This document shows positions 35,551 to 56,639 of a DNA stretch of 64,000 nt, one piece after another. The notes below the pieces were generated by a model. The model did not search any database, had not been told where the DNA came from, and saw only the letters and a program-made list of their open reading frames with translations. The DNA lies in assembly GCF_024679095.1 (NCBI RefSeq), contig NC_066517.1:1689607-1753606 (forward strand), in the 5' to 3' direction. Position numbers and translations under genes: made by a program. Origin of the DNA: Eriocheir sinensis. Its lineage: Eukaryota > Arthropoda > Malacostraca > Decapoda > Varunidae. The first letter of the stretch is position 1. Each line of letters begins with the position of its first letter.

Positions 35551-37120
35551 TTTGGTTGGCAGCGGTCACCCCGCGCCTGTGCCTTCGCTACCTCGTTCTC
35601 CTCCAAGCCACGAGAACTCACCAACAAACTCCGGGGACAGGCGTACAAGGGAAGAAGGAGTCAACGCACCTGCCGTCCGCGGCAACGCACCTGCCGTCCG
35701 CGGCAACGCACCTGCCGTCCGCGGCAACGCACCAGCCGTCCGCGGCATCTCACAAGGCGCCAGTTACGTGCAACTCACAAGGCGCCAGCTACAAGCATCT
35801 CACAAGTCGCCACCTACGTGCAACTCACAAGGCGCCAGCTACAAGCATCTCACAAGGCGCCATCTACAAGCATCTCACAAGGCACCAGCTACGTGCAACT
35901 CACAAGTCGCCAGCTTCAAGCACCTCACTCGGCGCCAGCTACAAGCACCTCACCAGGCGCCGGCTACAAGCAACTCTACAGGCGTCCAGCCTACAAGCCT
36001 CGAGCACATCAGCTACAAGCAACTCTACAGGCGTCCAGCCTACAAGCCTCGAGCACACCAGCTTCAAGCAACTCTACAGGCGTCAAGCCTACAAGCCCCG
36101 AGCACACCCACAGGCCTACGCAGCCGATAGCGAGGGCCACAATCTACAAGCCGCTCCCCCGCTTCAAGCCAGCACTGCTACGAACCCTGCAAGCCACTCC
36201 ACGATACGGCAGAAGTATTCACACCTGCAACGAGGAGGCACGCACCGCTGACCTTGGGACACCCCACATGCCCCTCGCTCCACAGCTGGCGGCACCACCG
36301 CCGCTGCCGGGAGCATCGGCCCAAACCTCTTCCGGCAAACAGTCAGCAAGGGTACCCGCGGCCATCTCCCAGTGACTGCAAGCTGTTCCCACTACCGTTT
36401 CTTGCAAGGCGTCTTTTCAAGAGGTTACACACCCAAGTCGTCTTCTCTGCCACAGCCGCCCATCTCTTACTATAACAAGGACGACGCGGCCATCATTCGT
36501 CTGGCGGCAGTGTACCGGCTCCCAGCCGCCGTTACCGCGGCCGCTCAAATTGCTGGGCCAGCAGTTTTTCAACCTCCATTGCGAGTCCTCCGATCTCACC
36601 CCATCCCTCACCTCTCACCGCCGCTGTGGCCGCGGCCGAGGTTTCCTGACGCGCCTACAGCGTCTGCACGTCACCCAGGGCATCACAAGCCGTCGCCCTC
36701 TCCACTACATCAGCTGACTAATCTTGGTATTTGTGGATATTCCCTTCTTGTCCAAATCTGCTGACTTGGCTTATTTTCATTCTTGTCCGTGCAGGGGCAC
36801 GATTTTTTTTATTTGTGTTCCTAACACTGTTAATCAGTCATAATTGTGAGAGTAACGTTCATTCGCATACGATATTGATTCTTTCTTATTGTTTGCTAGC
36901 GAGTCTATTGAGTATAGTGTGAGTTCCCTGATCAAAGTTAATCTTCATCAGTGTACCCTGCCTCCGTTTTCTTTTCACCGCTCGAGAGAAAACGTGAGCT
37001 TCAATGGTATACTCACTTACCATACCACCTTGTTTATATAGTTATTCTTTCAATATACCCATATCATTAGGGCATTCCATTATAACCTTAACTTCTATTA
37101 CGTCTAAACAGGCACCTTGC
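35551..37120 (+). other. Gypsy 5' internal region with three tandem-repeat blocks
   Basis: Between the probable LTR and the gag zinc knuckle. A 21-bp unit (CACCTGCCGTCCGCGGCAAC-like) is repeated four times at about 35662-35745. A unit of about 25-30 bp (CTCACAAGGCGCCAGCTACA) is repeated about seven times to about 35965. A 49-bp unit (ACTCTACAGGCGTCCAGCC) starts at 35972, 36021 and 36070. Two overlapping frames are open (35552-36130 and 35556-36251) but are repeat-driven. 36380-37120 shows no recognisable domain. Gag capsid sequence was not recognised. Confidence 0.55.
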
Positions 37121-37494
37121 TAGCCATTCTTTCTTGCCTTTTTTAGGGTTTCAACGCAAACTATTCATTCATACACGTTGCGTTTATTGGTTCATATTTA
37201 CAGCTATCAACATATGCTCCTATTTTGTAAATGATTTACACCATAGTATGAACAAAGACACTCTCGCTAAACTCGGCGACACCTTTAAACAGTTGGCTCG
37301 TCCTTCAAGTGAAGAGGGACCGGAACATGATACCACAACCGGTGAATTTACTAAGGTAATCTTATGTTCAGGCACTCATTATTTATCAATTACAGGCCGC
37401 AGAATTCGTTCACCCCCGGGTTCGTCTGCATACTTACAACCCACTCAAGGTTCAAGGACACCCTCACCAGCATCCCCTCGCACCAGCCGCAACA

Positions 37495-37824
37495 TTGCAG
37501 GCTCAAAGTAAGGTCTCTCTCACCTGTAGTTTTTGCAAGCAATCAGGACATTCTGAACATTCTTGTTTCGCGAAACGTAGGGAATTAACACATTCAAGAC
37601 GGGGCTCAGATAGGAGGTCAGGAGGTTACAGGGGCGCGCATCATTCATCACACAGGAACCCTAGGCCAAACCATCAGCGGAAGGCTGCCTTTTGCCATAT
37701 CCACGGGAATTGTTTTCATGATTCAGGCAGTTGTTCTGCAATACAAAAGGCCAAGGAGGAACAGAAGTACAAGTCCTCAGCGGACAGTAAACCACACTCC
37801 TCTTCTCAGATTAAAAAGACATGA
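37495..37824 (+). pseudogene. Gypsy Gag C-terminus with CCHC zinc knuckle
   Basis: CSFCKQSGHSEHSC is a perfect C-x2-C-x4-H-x4-C nucleocapsid knuckle at about 37528. A basic Arg/Ser/His-rich stretch follows, then FCHIHGNCFHDSGSC, a Cys/His motif seen near the Gag-Pol junction of gypsy elements. It ends at a stop at 37822-37824. Upstream, 37134-37511 in another frame (NKDTLAKLGDTFKQLA, SPASPRTSRN) may be the preceding Gag linker. Confidence 0.8.
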
Positions 37825-37854
37825 CTTCGTGACAGCCCCGAGGCGTACATCCAA

Positions 37855-39040
37855 GTGTCCCTTAAGGAAAATACTAATTGGGAGCAACTTGACTCCGTCA
37901 TTGCCGCCTTGGGACGGACAAGCATAATTGCCCTCCCTTGCAAGGTGGGCAAGGGTGACCAACCCACCACACACTCAGGGACTGCCACCGCCCAAGTGTC
38001 ACCTCTTACGGTCAAACCACACGAAAACATTGCAGACTTGTGGCGGACAGTAACGGCAGTCGTAGAAGGTCCTCATATAGTTCCGGATCGTGCTGCAAGA
38101 CTTGTTAAAATCCGTTTGCCTAACGCCCCTCCGACGGGCAGTGATGTGTGTATCGACGGAGTTCCTCACATACCCCGCGTGACGGTGGAGGTAACTCTTG
38201 CAACAGTCAAGGAGGGAGGTTTTGCAGAGGCATTGGTAATAAACACGTCTGGATCCCCTGTATCCTTAAAACACGGTGTTCGATTATGCCAGTGTCTAGT
38301 GTATGGGAGAAATGTCGCCCCGGAACCTGCTGAATACCCTTCAGCCCAAGTCTCAGGCATAACCTCGGCGTGTCAGGCTTCTCCCGAACAAGACACAGCT
38401 AATTTAGAGGCGTTCCTAAAAGTTGCACACTATTCCGAATTTAAGCCAACCTTAGTCCAGCTTCTGGAACATTATCGGGGGGCGCTTGCTCTACCAGGCG
38501 AGCCGCTTGGAGTTACGCAGTGTGCTGAACACCACATTAAGTTAAAACCCAATACAAATCCTGTATATATCAATGCGTACAAGCTCCCCCACAGTCAGAG
38601 GGAGGTGGTGCAACAACTTATCTCTGAAATGTTAGAACAAGGTGTCATCACAGAATCGAATTCCCCTTGGAATTCACCCTTGTTCCTGGTTCCGAAGAAA
38701 GACGGCTCTTATCGTCCTGTGATTGATTTCCGGCGTGGGAACACCGCGACCGTGGATGATCATTTTCCGCTTCCCGTTCTTCGAGATCTTCTGATGTGTC
38801 TCGGTAGAGGAAATAAAGTCTTTACGAGTCTTGATCTGGTCAGTGGCTACTGGCAACTGCCCATGGCCCCCGAGTCACGTGAAATAACGGCTTTCAGCAC
38901 GCCTCATGGCCACTATGAGTGGACGAGGATGCCGTTCGGGCTCAAGGAGCTCCCTTGACCTTCAAGGATAATGAACAGTATTTTGGTGACTTGCTGAACT
39001 CTGTCTCTGTCTATGTGTATTTAGACGACATCATCATAGC
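37855..39040 (+). pseudogene. Ty3/gypsy Pol: linker and reverse transcriptase, truncated
   Basis: Open from 37855 to 38956. A roughly 230-residue region after the Gag junction contains no D-(T/S)-G protease motif that I can see. RT follows: HHIKLKPNTNPVYINAYKLP, LEQGVITESNSPWNSPLFLV, PKKDGSYRPVIDFRRGN, FTSLDLVSGYWQLPMAPESR and HYEWTRMPFGLK. A frameshift at about 38950 precedes [17 protein letters not shown] and the catalytic [11 protein letters not shown] at about 39010-39040. The copy breaks off there; RNase H, integrase and the 3' LTR are absent. Confidence 0.93.
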
Positions 39041-39060
39041 ACGTCTTTACTTGCTATGGT

Positions 39061-39135
39061 CCGTCTAAAATATAGACAGAGGTGCCCAGCAAGTCACCAA
39101 AAATACTGTTCATTGTCCTTTGGAAGGTCAAGGGC
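39061..39135 (-). pseudogene. Inverted partial copy of gypsy RT
   Basis: On the minus strand this repeats the segment at 38952-39029 (CCCTTGACCTTCCAAAGGAC, AATGAACAGTATTTTTGGTG, ACTTGCTGG). It translates as [17 protein letters not shown], which is closer to the usual gypsy consensus than the plus-strand arm. The arms are separated by about 31 bases. Confidence 0.85.
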
Positions 39136-39140
39136 CTTTG

Positions 39141-43499
<4,359 letters not shown>

Positions 43500-45728
43500 T
43501 GACTGTCCTATCGCTCCTGTACACCCTCTGGACCTTACCGAAAAGGCGATGCTTCTGGCATTTTGCTTCAGCTCGGTGGGACGACCTGAGGATGTACTTT
43601 TCCGATTTCCCGTGGAATGATTATTGCTTCCAGGACAGAGATCCCTCGGTGTGTGCTCAGCGTATCACAGAGGTGATTGTCTCTGGAATGGAGGCATACA
43701 TTCCACGTTCTTTCTCTACTCCTCACGCTAAAAAACCTTGGTTTAATCACGCTTGTTCTCGTGGTGTCAATGATAGAGAGGCAGCTCACAAAAGGTACCT
43801 GAGCCTTCAAACTAATGCTAATTATGAACTTTACATTTCTGCCCGGAATCGTGCCAAATCTATTCTCCGACTAACCAAAAACTCTTTCATTAATAGAAAA
43901 GGCCAAAACCTTGCTTTCTCTAACTCTGCCCGTGACTTTTGGCATCTAGCCAAAAACATCTCCTCCAACTGCACTTCTTCATCTTTCACTCCACTCCTCA
44001 GTCCTGACGGCAACACTGCCGTCTCATCTATCTCTAAGGCTGAACTTTTCCCTGAAACTATTTCAAAAAACTCCATTCTGGACGACTCTGGGGCATATTC
44101 CTCCTACTCATCCCCCCTCTGACTCTTTTATGCCTGTTATAAAGATTCTTCAAAATGATGTTTTCTATGCCCTCTCTGGCCTCAATCCTCAGAAGGATTT
44201 TGGACCTGATGGAGTGCCTCCTATTGTCCTTAGAAACTGTGCCTCCGTGCTGTCATCCTGCCTGGTCAAACTCTTTCGCCTCTGCCTGTCAACACCTACC
44301 TCTCCTTCCTGCTGGAAGTATGCCGGTACCTAAGAAGGGTGACCAAAGCTTTTGAATCAATCCTTAACCGGAAAATTCAAAAGCACCTTTCCACTTCTGA
44401 CCTTCTATCTGATCGCCAGTATGGGTTCCGCAAGGGACGTTCTACTGGTGATCTCCTTGCCTTCCCAACTGACTCTTGGCCATCCTGTCTTAGCCGTTTC
44501 GGTGAAACCTTTGCTATTGCGCTGGACATATCTAAGGCTTTTGATAGGGTCTGGCACAAATCTTTGCTTTCCAAACAACCCTTCCACGGTTTCTCTCCTT
44601 TTCTCTGTACCTTTATCTCCAGTTTCCTTTTTGATCGTTCTATTTCTGCTGTGGTAGACGGTCACTGTTCTTCCCCTAAACCTATTAAAAGTGGTGTCCC
44701 ACATGGTTCTGTTCTATCTCCCACTCTCTTTCTGTTGTTCATTGATGATCTTCTTTCCAAAACGAACTGTCCTATGATTCCACTCTGCATTACTCAACTT
44801 CTTTTAATAGAAGACCCACCCTACAGGAACTTAACGATTCAAGGCTGGAGGCAACAGAACGCTTAGCCGCAGACCTTACAATTATTTCCGATTGGGGCAA
44901 GAGGAACCTGGTGTCCTTCAACGCCTCAAAAACACAGTTTATCCACCTATCCACTCGACACAATCCTCCAAACAACTATCCCCTATTCCTGGACAACACT
45001 CAGCTATCACCTTCCTCAACACTAAACATCCTCGGTCTATCCTTAACTCAAAATCTCAACTGGAAACTTTATATCTCATCTCTTACTAAATCAGCTTCCT
45101 CGAGGCTGGGCGTTTTGTATCGTCTCCGCCAGTTCTTTTCCCCCGCACAGTTGCTGTCCATTTACAGGAGCCTTGTCCGCCCTCGTATGGAGTAAGCATC
45201 ACATGTGTGTGTGTGGGGGAGGGGGGTCCAATCACACAGCTCTCCTTGACAGAGTGGAATCAAAGGCTCCTCGTCTCATCAGCTCTCCTCCTCCTACTGA
45301 TAGTCTTCTACCTCTCAAATTCCGCCGCCATGTTGCCTCTCTATCTTCTATTGATATTTTTATGCTGACTGCTCTTTTGAACTTGCTAACTGCATGCCTC
45401 CCCTCCTCCCGCGGCCCCGCTGCACACAACTTTCTACTCATGCTCATCCCTATACTGTCCAAACCCCTTATGCAAGAGTTAACCAGCATCTTCACTCTTT
45501 CATCCCTCACGCTGGTATACTCTGGAACAATCTTCCTTCATCTGTATTTCCTCCTGCCTACGAGTTGAACTCTTTCAAGAGGAGGGTATCAGGACACCTC
45601 TCCTTCCGAAATTGACCTCTGATTTTGGACACTCCTTTAACCTCTGTTAGGGAGCAGTGAGTAGCGGTCCTTTTTTTTATTTTTTTTTATTTACGCCCTT
45701 GAGCTGTCTCTTTAGCTGTAAAAAACAA
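43500..45728 (+). mobile_element. LINE-Jk copy 3, 5'-truncated
   Basis: Starts within the end of the endonuclease ([10 protein letters not shown]). Frame 43592-44122 has [20 protein letters not shown] and SARDFWHLAKNISSN. A shift leads to NDVFYALSGLNPQKDFGPDG (44155), then a deletion near 44335 removes the FVQPVPKKG-to-CLS segment. The frame continues with ESILNRKIQKHLSTSDLLSD, ALDISKAFDRVWHKSLLS and SGVPHGSVLSPTLFLLFIDD. Sequence around the catalytic box is deleted (NCPMIPLCITQ), so YADD is lost. The 3' UTR ends AGCTGTAAAAAACAATT at 45728. Confidence 0.9.
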
Positions 45729-45961
45729 TTACTTACCTTTTATTTACACAGTTTTATCAAATATATGTTATTTTTTTCGTGAGAACACACACATTTTCAA
45801 CAGTTGAGATTTTTCTACTGATGTTACTGATGTCTGACACATTATAACATACAGCTGGAACACATAACTGATAACTGTGACGAGCTAAGCTATCTGGGAA
45901 CACTGACGGAACATCGTCCCTTGCTCCTCGGGCTGTGTTACTTTATTTTCAACAGTTGAGA
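45729..45961. other. Spacer between converging LINE copies
   Basis: AT-rich anonymous DNA. The phrase TTTTCAACAGTTGAGATTTTT occurs twice (about 45794 and 45948), a short direct repeat flanking the region upstream of the copy-4 tail. Confidence 0.5.
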
Positions 45962-48095
45962 TTTTTTTTTTTTTACAACAAAGGAGGCAGCTTAAGGGCA
46001 CAAAAAAAAACAATAATAAAAAAAAAGCCCGCTAATCGCTGCTCCTAAAAAAAGAATCAGAAGAGGTGGCCAAAAGCAAGGTCAGATTCGGAAGGAGAGG
46101 TGTCCTGATACCCTCCTCTTGAAAGAGTTCAAGTCGTAGGCAGTAGGAAATACATATGAAGGAAGATTGTTCCAGAGTTTACCAGCGTGAGGGATGAAAG
46201 AGTGAAGATGCTGGTTAACTCTTGCATAAGGGGTTTGGACAGTATAGGGATGAGCATGAGTCGTGTGCAGCGGGGCCGTGGGAGGGGAGGAGGCATGCAG
46301 TTAGCAAGTTCAGAAGAGCAGTCAGCGTGGAAATATCGATAGAAGATAGAAAGAGAGGCAACATCGCGGCGGAATTTAAGAGCTAGAAGACTATCAGTAG
46401 GAGGAGGAGAGCTGATGAGACGTCGAGTCTTAGCCTCCACTCTGTCCAGAAGAGCTGTGTGGGTGTAGCCCCCCCACACGTGAGATGCATACTCCATACG
46501 AGGGCGGACAAGGTCCCTGTATATGGATAGCAACTGCGCGGGGGAGAATAACTGGCGGAGACGATACAGAACGCCCAACCTCGAGGAAGCTGATTTAGCG
46601 AGAGAGGAGATATGAAGTTTCCAGTTGAGGTTTTGAGTTAAGAATAGACCGAGGATGTTTAGTGCTGAAGAAGGTGACAGCTGAGTGTTGTCGAAGAATA
46701 GGGGTTAGGTGTTTGGAAGATTGTGTCGAGTTGATAGGTGGATAAATTGAGTTTTTGAGGCATTGAAGGACACAAGGCTCCTTCTGCCGCAATCGGAAAT
46801 GATAGCAAGGTCTGAGGTTAAGCGTTCTGCAGCCTCCAGTCTGGAGTCGTGTACTTCCTGTTGTGATGGTCTTCTATTGAAAGAAGTTGAATAATGCAGA
46901 GTGGAGTCGTCGGCGTACGAGTGGACAGGACAGTTTGTTATGGAAAGAAGATCATTGATGAATAACAGAAAGAGGGTGGGTGATAGGACAGAGCCCTGTG
47001 GAACGCCACTGTTGATAGCTTTAGGGGAAGAGCAGTGACCGTCTACCACCCCAGAGATAGAACGGCCGGAAAGGAAACTGGAGATAAAGGAACAGAGAGA
47101 GGGATAGAATCCGAAAGAGGGCAGTTTAGAAAGCAAAGACTGGTGCCAGACTCTATCGAAGGCTTTCGATATGTCTAGCGCAACAGAGAAAGTTTCACCG
47201 AAACTGCTAAGAGAGGATGACCAAGAGTCCGTTAAGAGAGCAAGAAGATCGCCAGTAGAACGCCCCTTGCGGAATCCATACTGGCGATGAGAAAGAAGAT
47301 TAGAAGTGGAAAGGTGCTTTTGAATCTTCCGGTTAAGGATTGATTCAAAAGCTTTAGATAGACATGAAAGTAAAGCTATTGGGCGGTCGTTTGAGGGATT
47401 GGAGCGGTCACCCTTCTTAGGCACAGGCTGTACAAAGGCATACTTCCAGCAGGAAGGAAAGATAGATGATGATAGGCAGAGACGAAAGAGTTTGACCAGG
47501 CAGGGTGTCAGCACAGAAGCACAGTTTGTAAGGACAATAGGAGGCACTCCATCAGGTCCATAAGCCTTCTGAGAGTTGAGGCCAGAGAGGGCATAGAAAA
47601 CATCATTAGGAAGAATCTTAATAACAGGCATAAAGGAGTCAGATTGGGATGAGTAGGAGGAATATGCCCAGAATCGTCCAAGGTGGAGTTCTTACAGAAA
47701 GTTTGAGCGAAGAGTTCAGCCTTAGAGACAGATGAGACGGTAGTGCTGCCGTCAGGGTTAAAGATAGGAGGGAAAGAGGAAGAAGTGTGATTGGAGGAGA
47801 TATTTTTGGTTAGATGCTAGAAGTCACGGGAAGAATTAGAAGAAGCAAGGTGTTGACATTTTCTATTTATAAAAGAAGTTTTGGTAAGTCGGAGAATAGA
47901 TTTGGCACGATTCCGGGCTGAAATGTATAGATTAAAGTTAATGGGAGTTCGAAGGCTCTGGAACCTTTTGTGAGCTGCCTCTCTATCTTTAATAGCACGA
48001 TAACAAGCATGATTAAACCAAGGCTTTTAGCATGAGGAGTAGAGAGTACGTGGAATGTATGCCACCATTCCAGAGACAATCACCTCTGTGATGCA
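45962..48095 (-). mobile_element. LINE-Jk copy 4, 5'-truncated
   Basis: Minus strand. The 5' end at about 48095 lies in the linker (EVIVSGM.AYIPRTL) at the edge of a CA-rich minisatellite. RT is open for 308 codons (47631-46705): NDVFYALSGLNSQKAYGPDG, FVQPVPKKGDRSNPSNDRPI, ALDISKAFDRVWHQSLLSKL, SGVPQGSVLSPTLFLLFIND and HSYADDSTLHYSTS with the intact catalytic Asp pair. After a shift, 46578-46129 encodes LFSPAQLLSIYRDLVRPRME and the C-terminus. The tail with TTGTAAAAAA ends at 45962. Oriented tail to tail with copy 3. Confidence 0.92.
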
Positions 48096-48129
48096 AGAAA
48101 GACATCCACCCCACACACACCCACACCCA

Positions 48130-48168
<39 letters not shown>

Positions 48169-50098
48169 TGCAAGAAAAAAATACACACACACATTGCAAG
48201 GAATCCACACCCACATTCCCCCCCCACACACACACACATTGCAAGAAATCCACACCCAAATACCCCCCCCCACACACACATTGCAAGAAATCCACACCCA
48301 AATACACACACACACACACACACACATTGCAAGAAATCCACACCCAACACCCCCACACACACACACACTTTTCAAGAAAGCCACCCCCAACTACCCCCAC
48401 ACACACACACATTGCAAGAAATACACACCCACATACCCCCCCACACACACACATTGCAAGAAATCCACACCCAACACCCCCACACACACACATTGCAAGA
48501 ACCACACCCAAACACCCCCACACACACATTGCAAGAACCACACCCAAATACCCCCCACACACACACATTGCAAGAAATCCACACCCAACACCCCCACACA
48601 CACACATTGCAAGAAATCCACACCCAACACCCCCCACACACACACATTGAAGAACCACACCCAATACCCCCACACACACACACATTGCAAGAAATCCACA
48701 CCCAAATACCCCCCACACACACACACATTGCAAGAACCACACCCAACACCCCCACACACACACACATTGCAAGAACCACACCCAACACCCCCACACACAC
48801 ACACATTGCAAGAAATCCACACCCAACACCCACACACACACACATTGCAAGAAATCCACACCCAACACCCCCACACACACACACACATTGCAAGAAATCC
48901 ACACCCAACACCCCCCACACACACACACATTGCAAGAACCACACCCAACACCCCCACACACACACATTGCAAGATCCACACCCAACACCCCCACACACAC
49001 ACACATTGCAAGAAATCCACACCCAACACCCCCCCACACACACACATTGCAAGAAATCCACACCCAACACCCCCACACACACACACATTGCAAGAACCAC
49101 ACCCAAATACCCCCCACACACACACACATTGCAAGAAATCCACACCCAACACCCCCACACACACACACATTGCAAGAAATCCACACCCAAATACCCCCCA
49201 CACACACACATTGCAAGAAATCCACACCCAAATACCCCCCACACACACACATTGCAAGAAATCCACACCCAACACCCCCACACACACACACACATTGCAA
49301 GAAATCCACACCCAAATACCCCCACACACACACACACATTGCAAGAACCACACCCAACACACCCACACACACACACACAAAGTGGAAGAAATCCACACCC
49401 AAATACACCCACACACACACACACATTGCAAGAAATCCACACCCAAATACACCCACACACACACACACATTGCAAGAAATCCACACCCAAATACCCCCCA
49501 CACACACACACCTTGCAAGAACTCCACCCCCACATCCACCCACACACACACACACATTGCAAGAAATCCACACCCACATATACCCACACACACACATTGC
49601 AAGAAATCCACACCCACACACCCCCCACACACACACATTGCAAGAACCACACCCACATACACCCCCCCCACACACACACATTGCAAGAAATCCACACCCA
49701 CATACACCCCCCCACACACACACATTGCAAGAAATCCACACCCACATACACCCCCCCACACACACATTGCAAGAAATCCACACCCACATACACCCCCCAC
49801 ACACACACATTGCAAGAACCACACCCACACACACCCCCACACACACACATTGCAAGAACCACACCCACACACACCCCACACACACACACACACATTGCAA
49901 AATCCACACCCACACACCCCCACACACACACATTGCAAGAAATCCACACCCACACACCCCCCACACACACACATTGCAAGAAATCCACACCCACATACCC
50001 CCCCCCACACACACACATTGCAAGAAATCCACACCCACATACCCCCCCCACACACACACACACATTGCAAGAAATCCACACCCACATACCCCCCCCAC
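48096..50098. repeat. About 43-50-bp CA-rich minisatellite, 2 kb
   Basis: Roughly 45 units of ATTGCAAGAA(ATC)CACACCC, then A(A/C)(A/C)(T/C)ACCCCC and a variable (CA)n spacer. Unit length varies through the CA spacer and an ATC indel. His/Thr/Pro-rich plus-strand and Cys/Val/Gly-rich minus-strand frames of up to about 690 codons are produced by the repeat and are not genes. Confidence 0.95.
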
Positions 50099-54170
<4,072 letters not shown>

Positions 54171-54615
54171 CTATGCATATTTTTGTTTGCTGTTTTTATA
54201 AGCGTTTACGCTTTAGCATATAGTTTATTATTCATCCGCAAGAGCAATGCATAAATATTCATATCTTGAGAACTAGTGTAAACATTTTTTTTGCGTTATG
54301 ATTGTGTTAGAAAAAATTACTCAACGTTTACACTTCTACGATTCACGAATTTCAATTGTTACTTTTCTTTTCTGTTTTCATTTTTTATTCTGCTGATTGG
54401 GTGCATGGGATACCTGTCTGGCTCGAGGGACTCCTGATTTATGTAGGTCTTCAGTACGTCAGGGGAGCATCGTGTTGTGATTGGTGCTCGGGTCTGTATA
54501 CTTTGGGAAGCCGGCACGTGACTGGCTTAGAGGGTTGTTTATCAGTCAGTCGGAGAATATGATTGGCTGGAAACCTGTTGACGGCCATAGCAGGCTTAAG
54601 ATGGTAATAGTGTCC
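54171..54615. other. AT-rich anonymous sequence
   Basis: No repeat or gene recognised; a short frame from 54356 has no identifiable domain. Confidence 0.4.
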
Positions 54616-54758
<143 letters not shown>

Positions 54759-54997
54759 GTTCAGCTTTACGATTCTTGCTGTTTATTGCGTGTGTGTTTT
54801 TGTTTGTTTGTTTCAGATTAAGGTTTGAGAATTAAAATTTGAGATTCAGATATGTTTTCTGGTGTTAACGAAAAACCTGTCAGACATTCGTTATGACTTT
54901 ATCATTGTGTTATTATATTGTTAGAAGATTCAAAGGTCAAAGATAGAAGTTAAGTTGTACGCACTTTTTTTTATTATATATGAAAAGAAAACGTTTA

Positions 54998-54998
<1 letters not shown>

Positions 54999-55085
<87 letters not shown>
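54999..55085. repeat. (CA)n microsatellite
   Basis: Pure CA run of about 87 bases. Confidence 0.97.
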
Positions 55086-55087
<2 letters not shown>

Positions 55088-55278
55088 TCACATATACATG
55101 ACCTCACATACACCCACACTACCACACACACAGAAACATAAAGCGTGTCAGAATAATAACTATGAATCCTTGTTTTATTATGTATGTATTTTTTGAACTA
55201 TTAAATGTCACGTCAGCTGGGAAAACATCCGCTTAGCATTATGATATATTAGTTAGTCTCTTGTTTTTCATGGCATAT

Positions 55279-55279
<1 letters not shown>

Positions 55280-55368
<89 letters not shown>
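55280..55368. repeat. (GA)n microsatellite
   Basis: Pure GA run. 55369-56215 is mixed then AT-rich DNA with a (GTG)n-like stretch at about 55540-55560; no gene recognised. Confidence 0.97.
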
Positions 55369-55373
<5 letters not shown>

Positions 55374-56215
55374 CATATTGTCCTTTGCATAATGGTAAAT
55401 AGACTCCCTGTAATCCTGTTTGCGTCTTGGGTTGATGTCTCGTCAACTGTATGAGTACCTGCTCTGCTCTGTTAACGCCTGGGCAGTACTCGCAGCTCCT
55501 AGGAAGGTAATGGCTGTTGTAGTTGTGGTCGTGCCGTTGAAGGTGGTGGTGGTGGTGGTTGAGACTTGGTTTCATTTATGAAGTTGTCGTTCTTCAAGTA
55601 TTATCTTGTAATGGATGCTATTGTTTTGACAGTATTTATAGTGAACACATCAGAAGTCAGAATTAAATCGTAATGATACAAGATCATGGAGTTTGATGTT
55701 ATATTCGAGAGACATTACTGCTTCTGTTGCTTCCATAGCTTTAAACCTTACACGTTACATATATATTTCTTTCCTCATAGTATTTGTGATATATTTCATT
55801 AATAACAAGACTGGGACATGGAAAAATGTATATGTAATTGCTTATGCTTTCATCTTCTAACTGATTTATATGAAAATATTTTTTTCTCTATATGATTGAT
55901 TCGTTTTTCTACATTTCTTGTTTTTTACACCGTATTATTTTTTTCCAGCGATCTATGCAAGTATGGTTCTAAACTACATTCATTGAGTCAAACAGTTTAT
56001 TTATACTGGATATTATATACCTACTTGCTTTGTCATCCCCATATTTTCTTGAAACATTACTCCCAAGAGTTTTGTCATCAGATATATAGATTATTAATGA
56101 AATGTGACTGTCTCGATCCGTAGAGTTGTGCTAAATATGAAAATCATTTGTAATCATTCCACGCACTTGGGAATAGGGAGGAAAATGAAAGTGATAGATG
56201 TGTAGATAGTTGTAT

Positions 56216-56312
56216 TTAAAGAAAGATAGGTCGGTAGATAGATAGATGGATAATAGATAGATAGATAGATAAACAGACATACACAGACAGACAGACACAG
56301 ACAGAGAGACAG
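56216..56312. repeat. GATA/GACA-type tetranucleotide repeat
   Basis: GATAGATAGATAG at about 56235-56270 followed by CAGACAGACAGACA-like units to about 56312. Confidence 0.85.
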
Positions 56313-56639
56313 ACAGAGCATTGAAGATAAAAGAATCTGGAAAATAATGGTGAACGATGGGAGGTGAACGAAGTTAGGAAGGAAGGAAGGAAGAGTGAGG
56401 AGACGCATCATAAGGAGGGGAAGATGGGATGACAGAGGGGAAGGAAGAAGGGAAGGGGACGTCGGCAAATTGAACAGTGATGCAGGTCGGTCGGCGGCGC
56501 AGTAGAATAGAATCGAGTCGGATATAAAACCAAGAAATGAAGATGGAAAAATTAAAGCAACCGACCACCACATGCCAGAGCTGAGAGAAGGACGGCAAGC
56601 AATTTTATTTCTACACATCATTTTTTTTCCATTTTGTTT

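Noticed and set aside
48096..50098. CRISPR-like array of regularly spaced repeats
   Set aside because: Spacers are themselves (CA)n and not unique, unit length drifts, and the context is eukaryotic.
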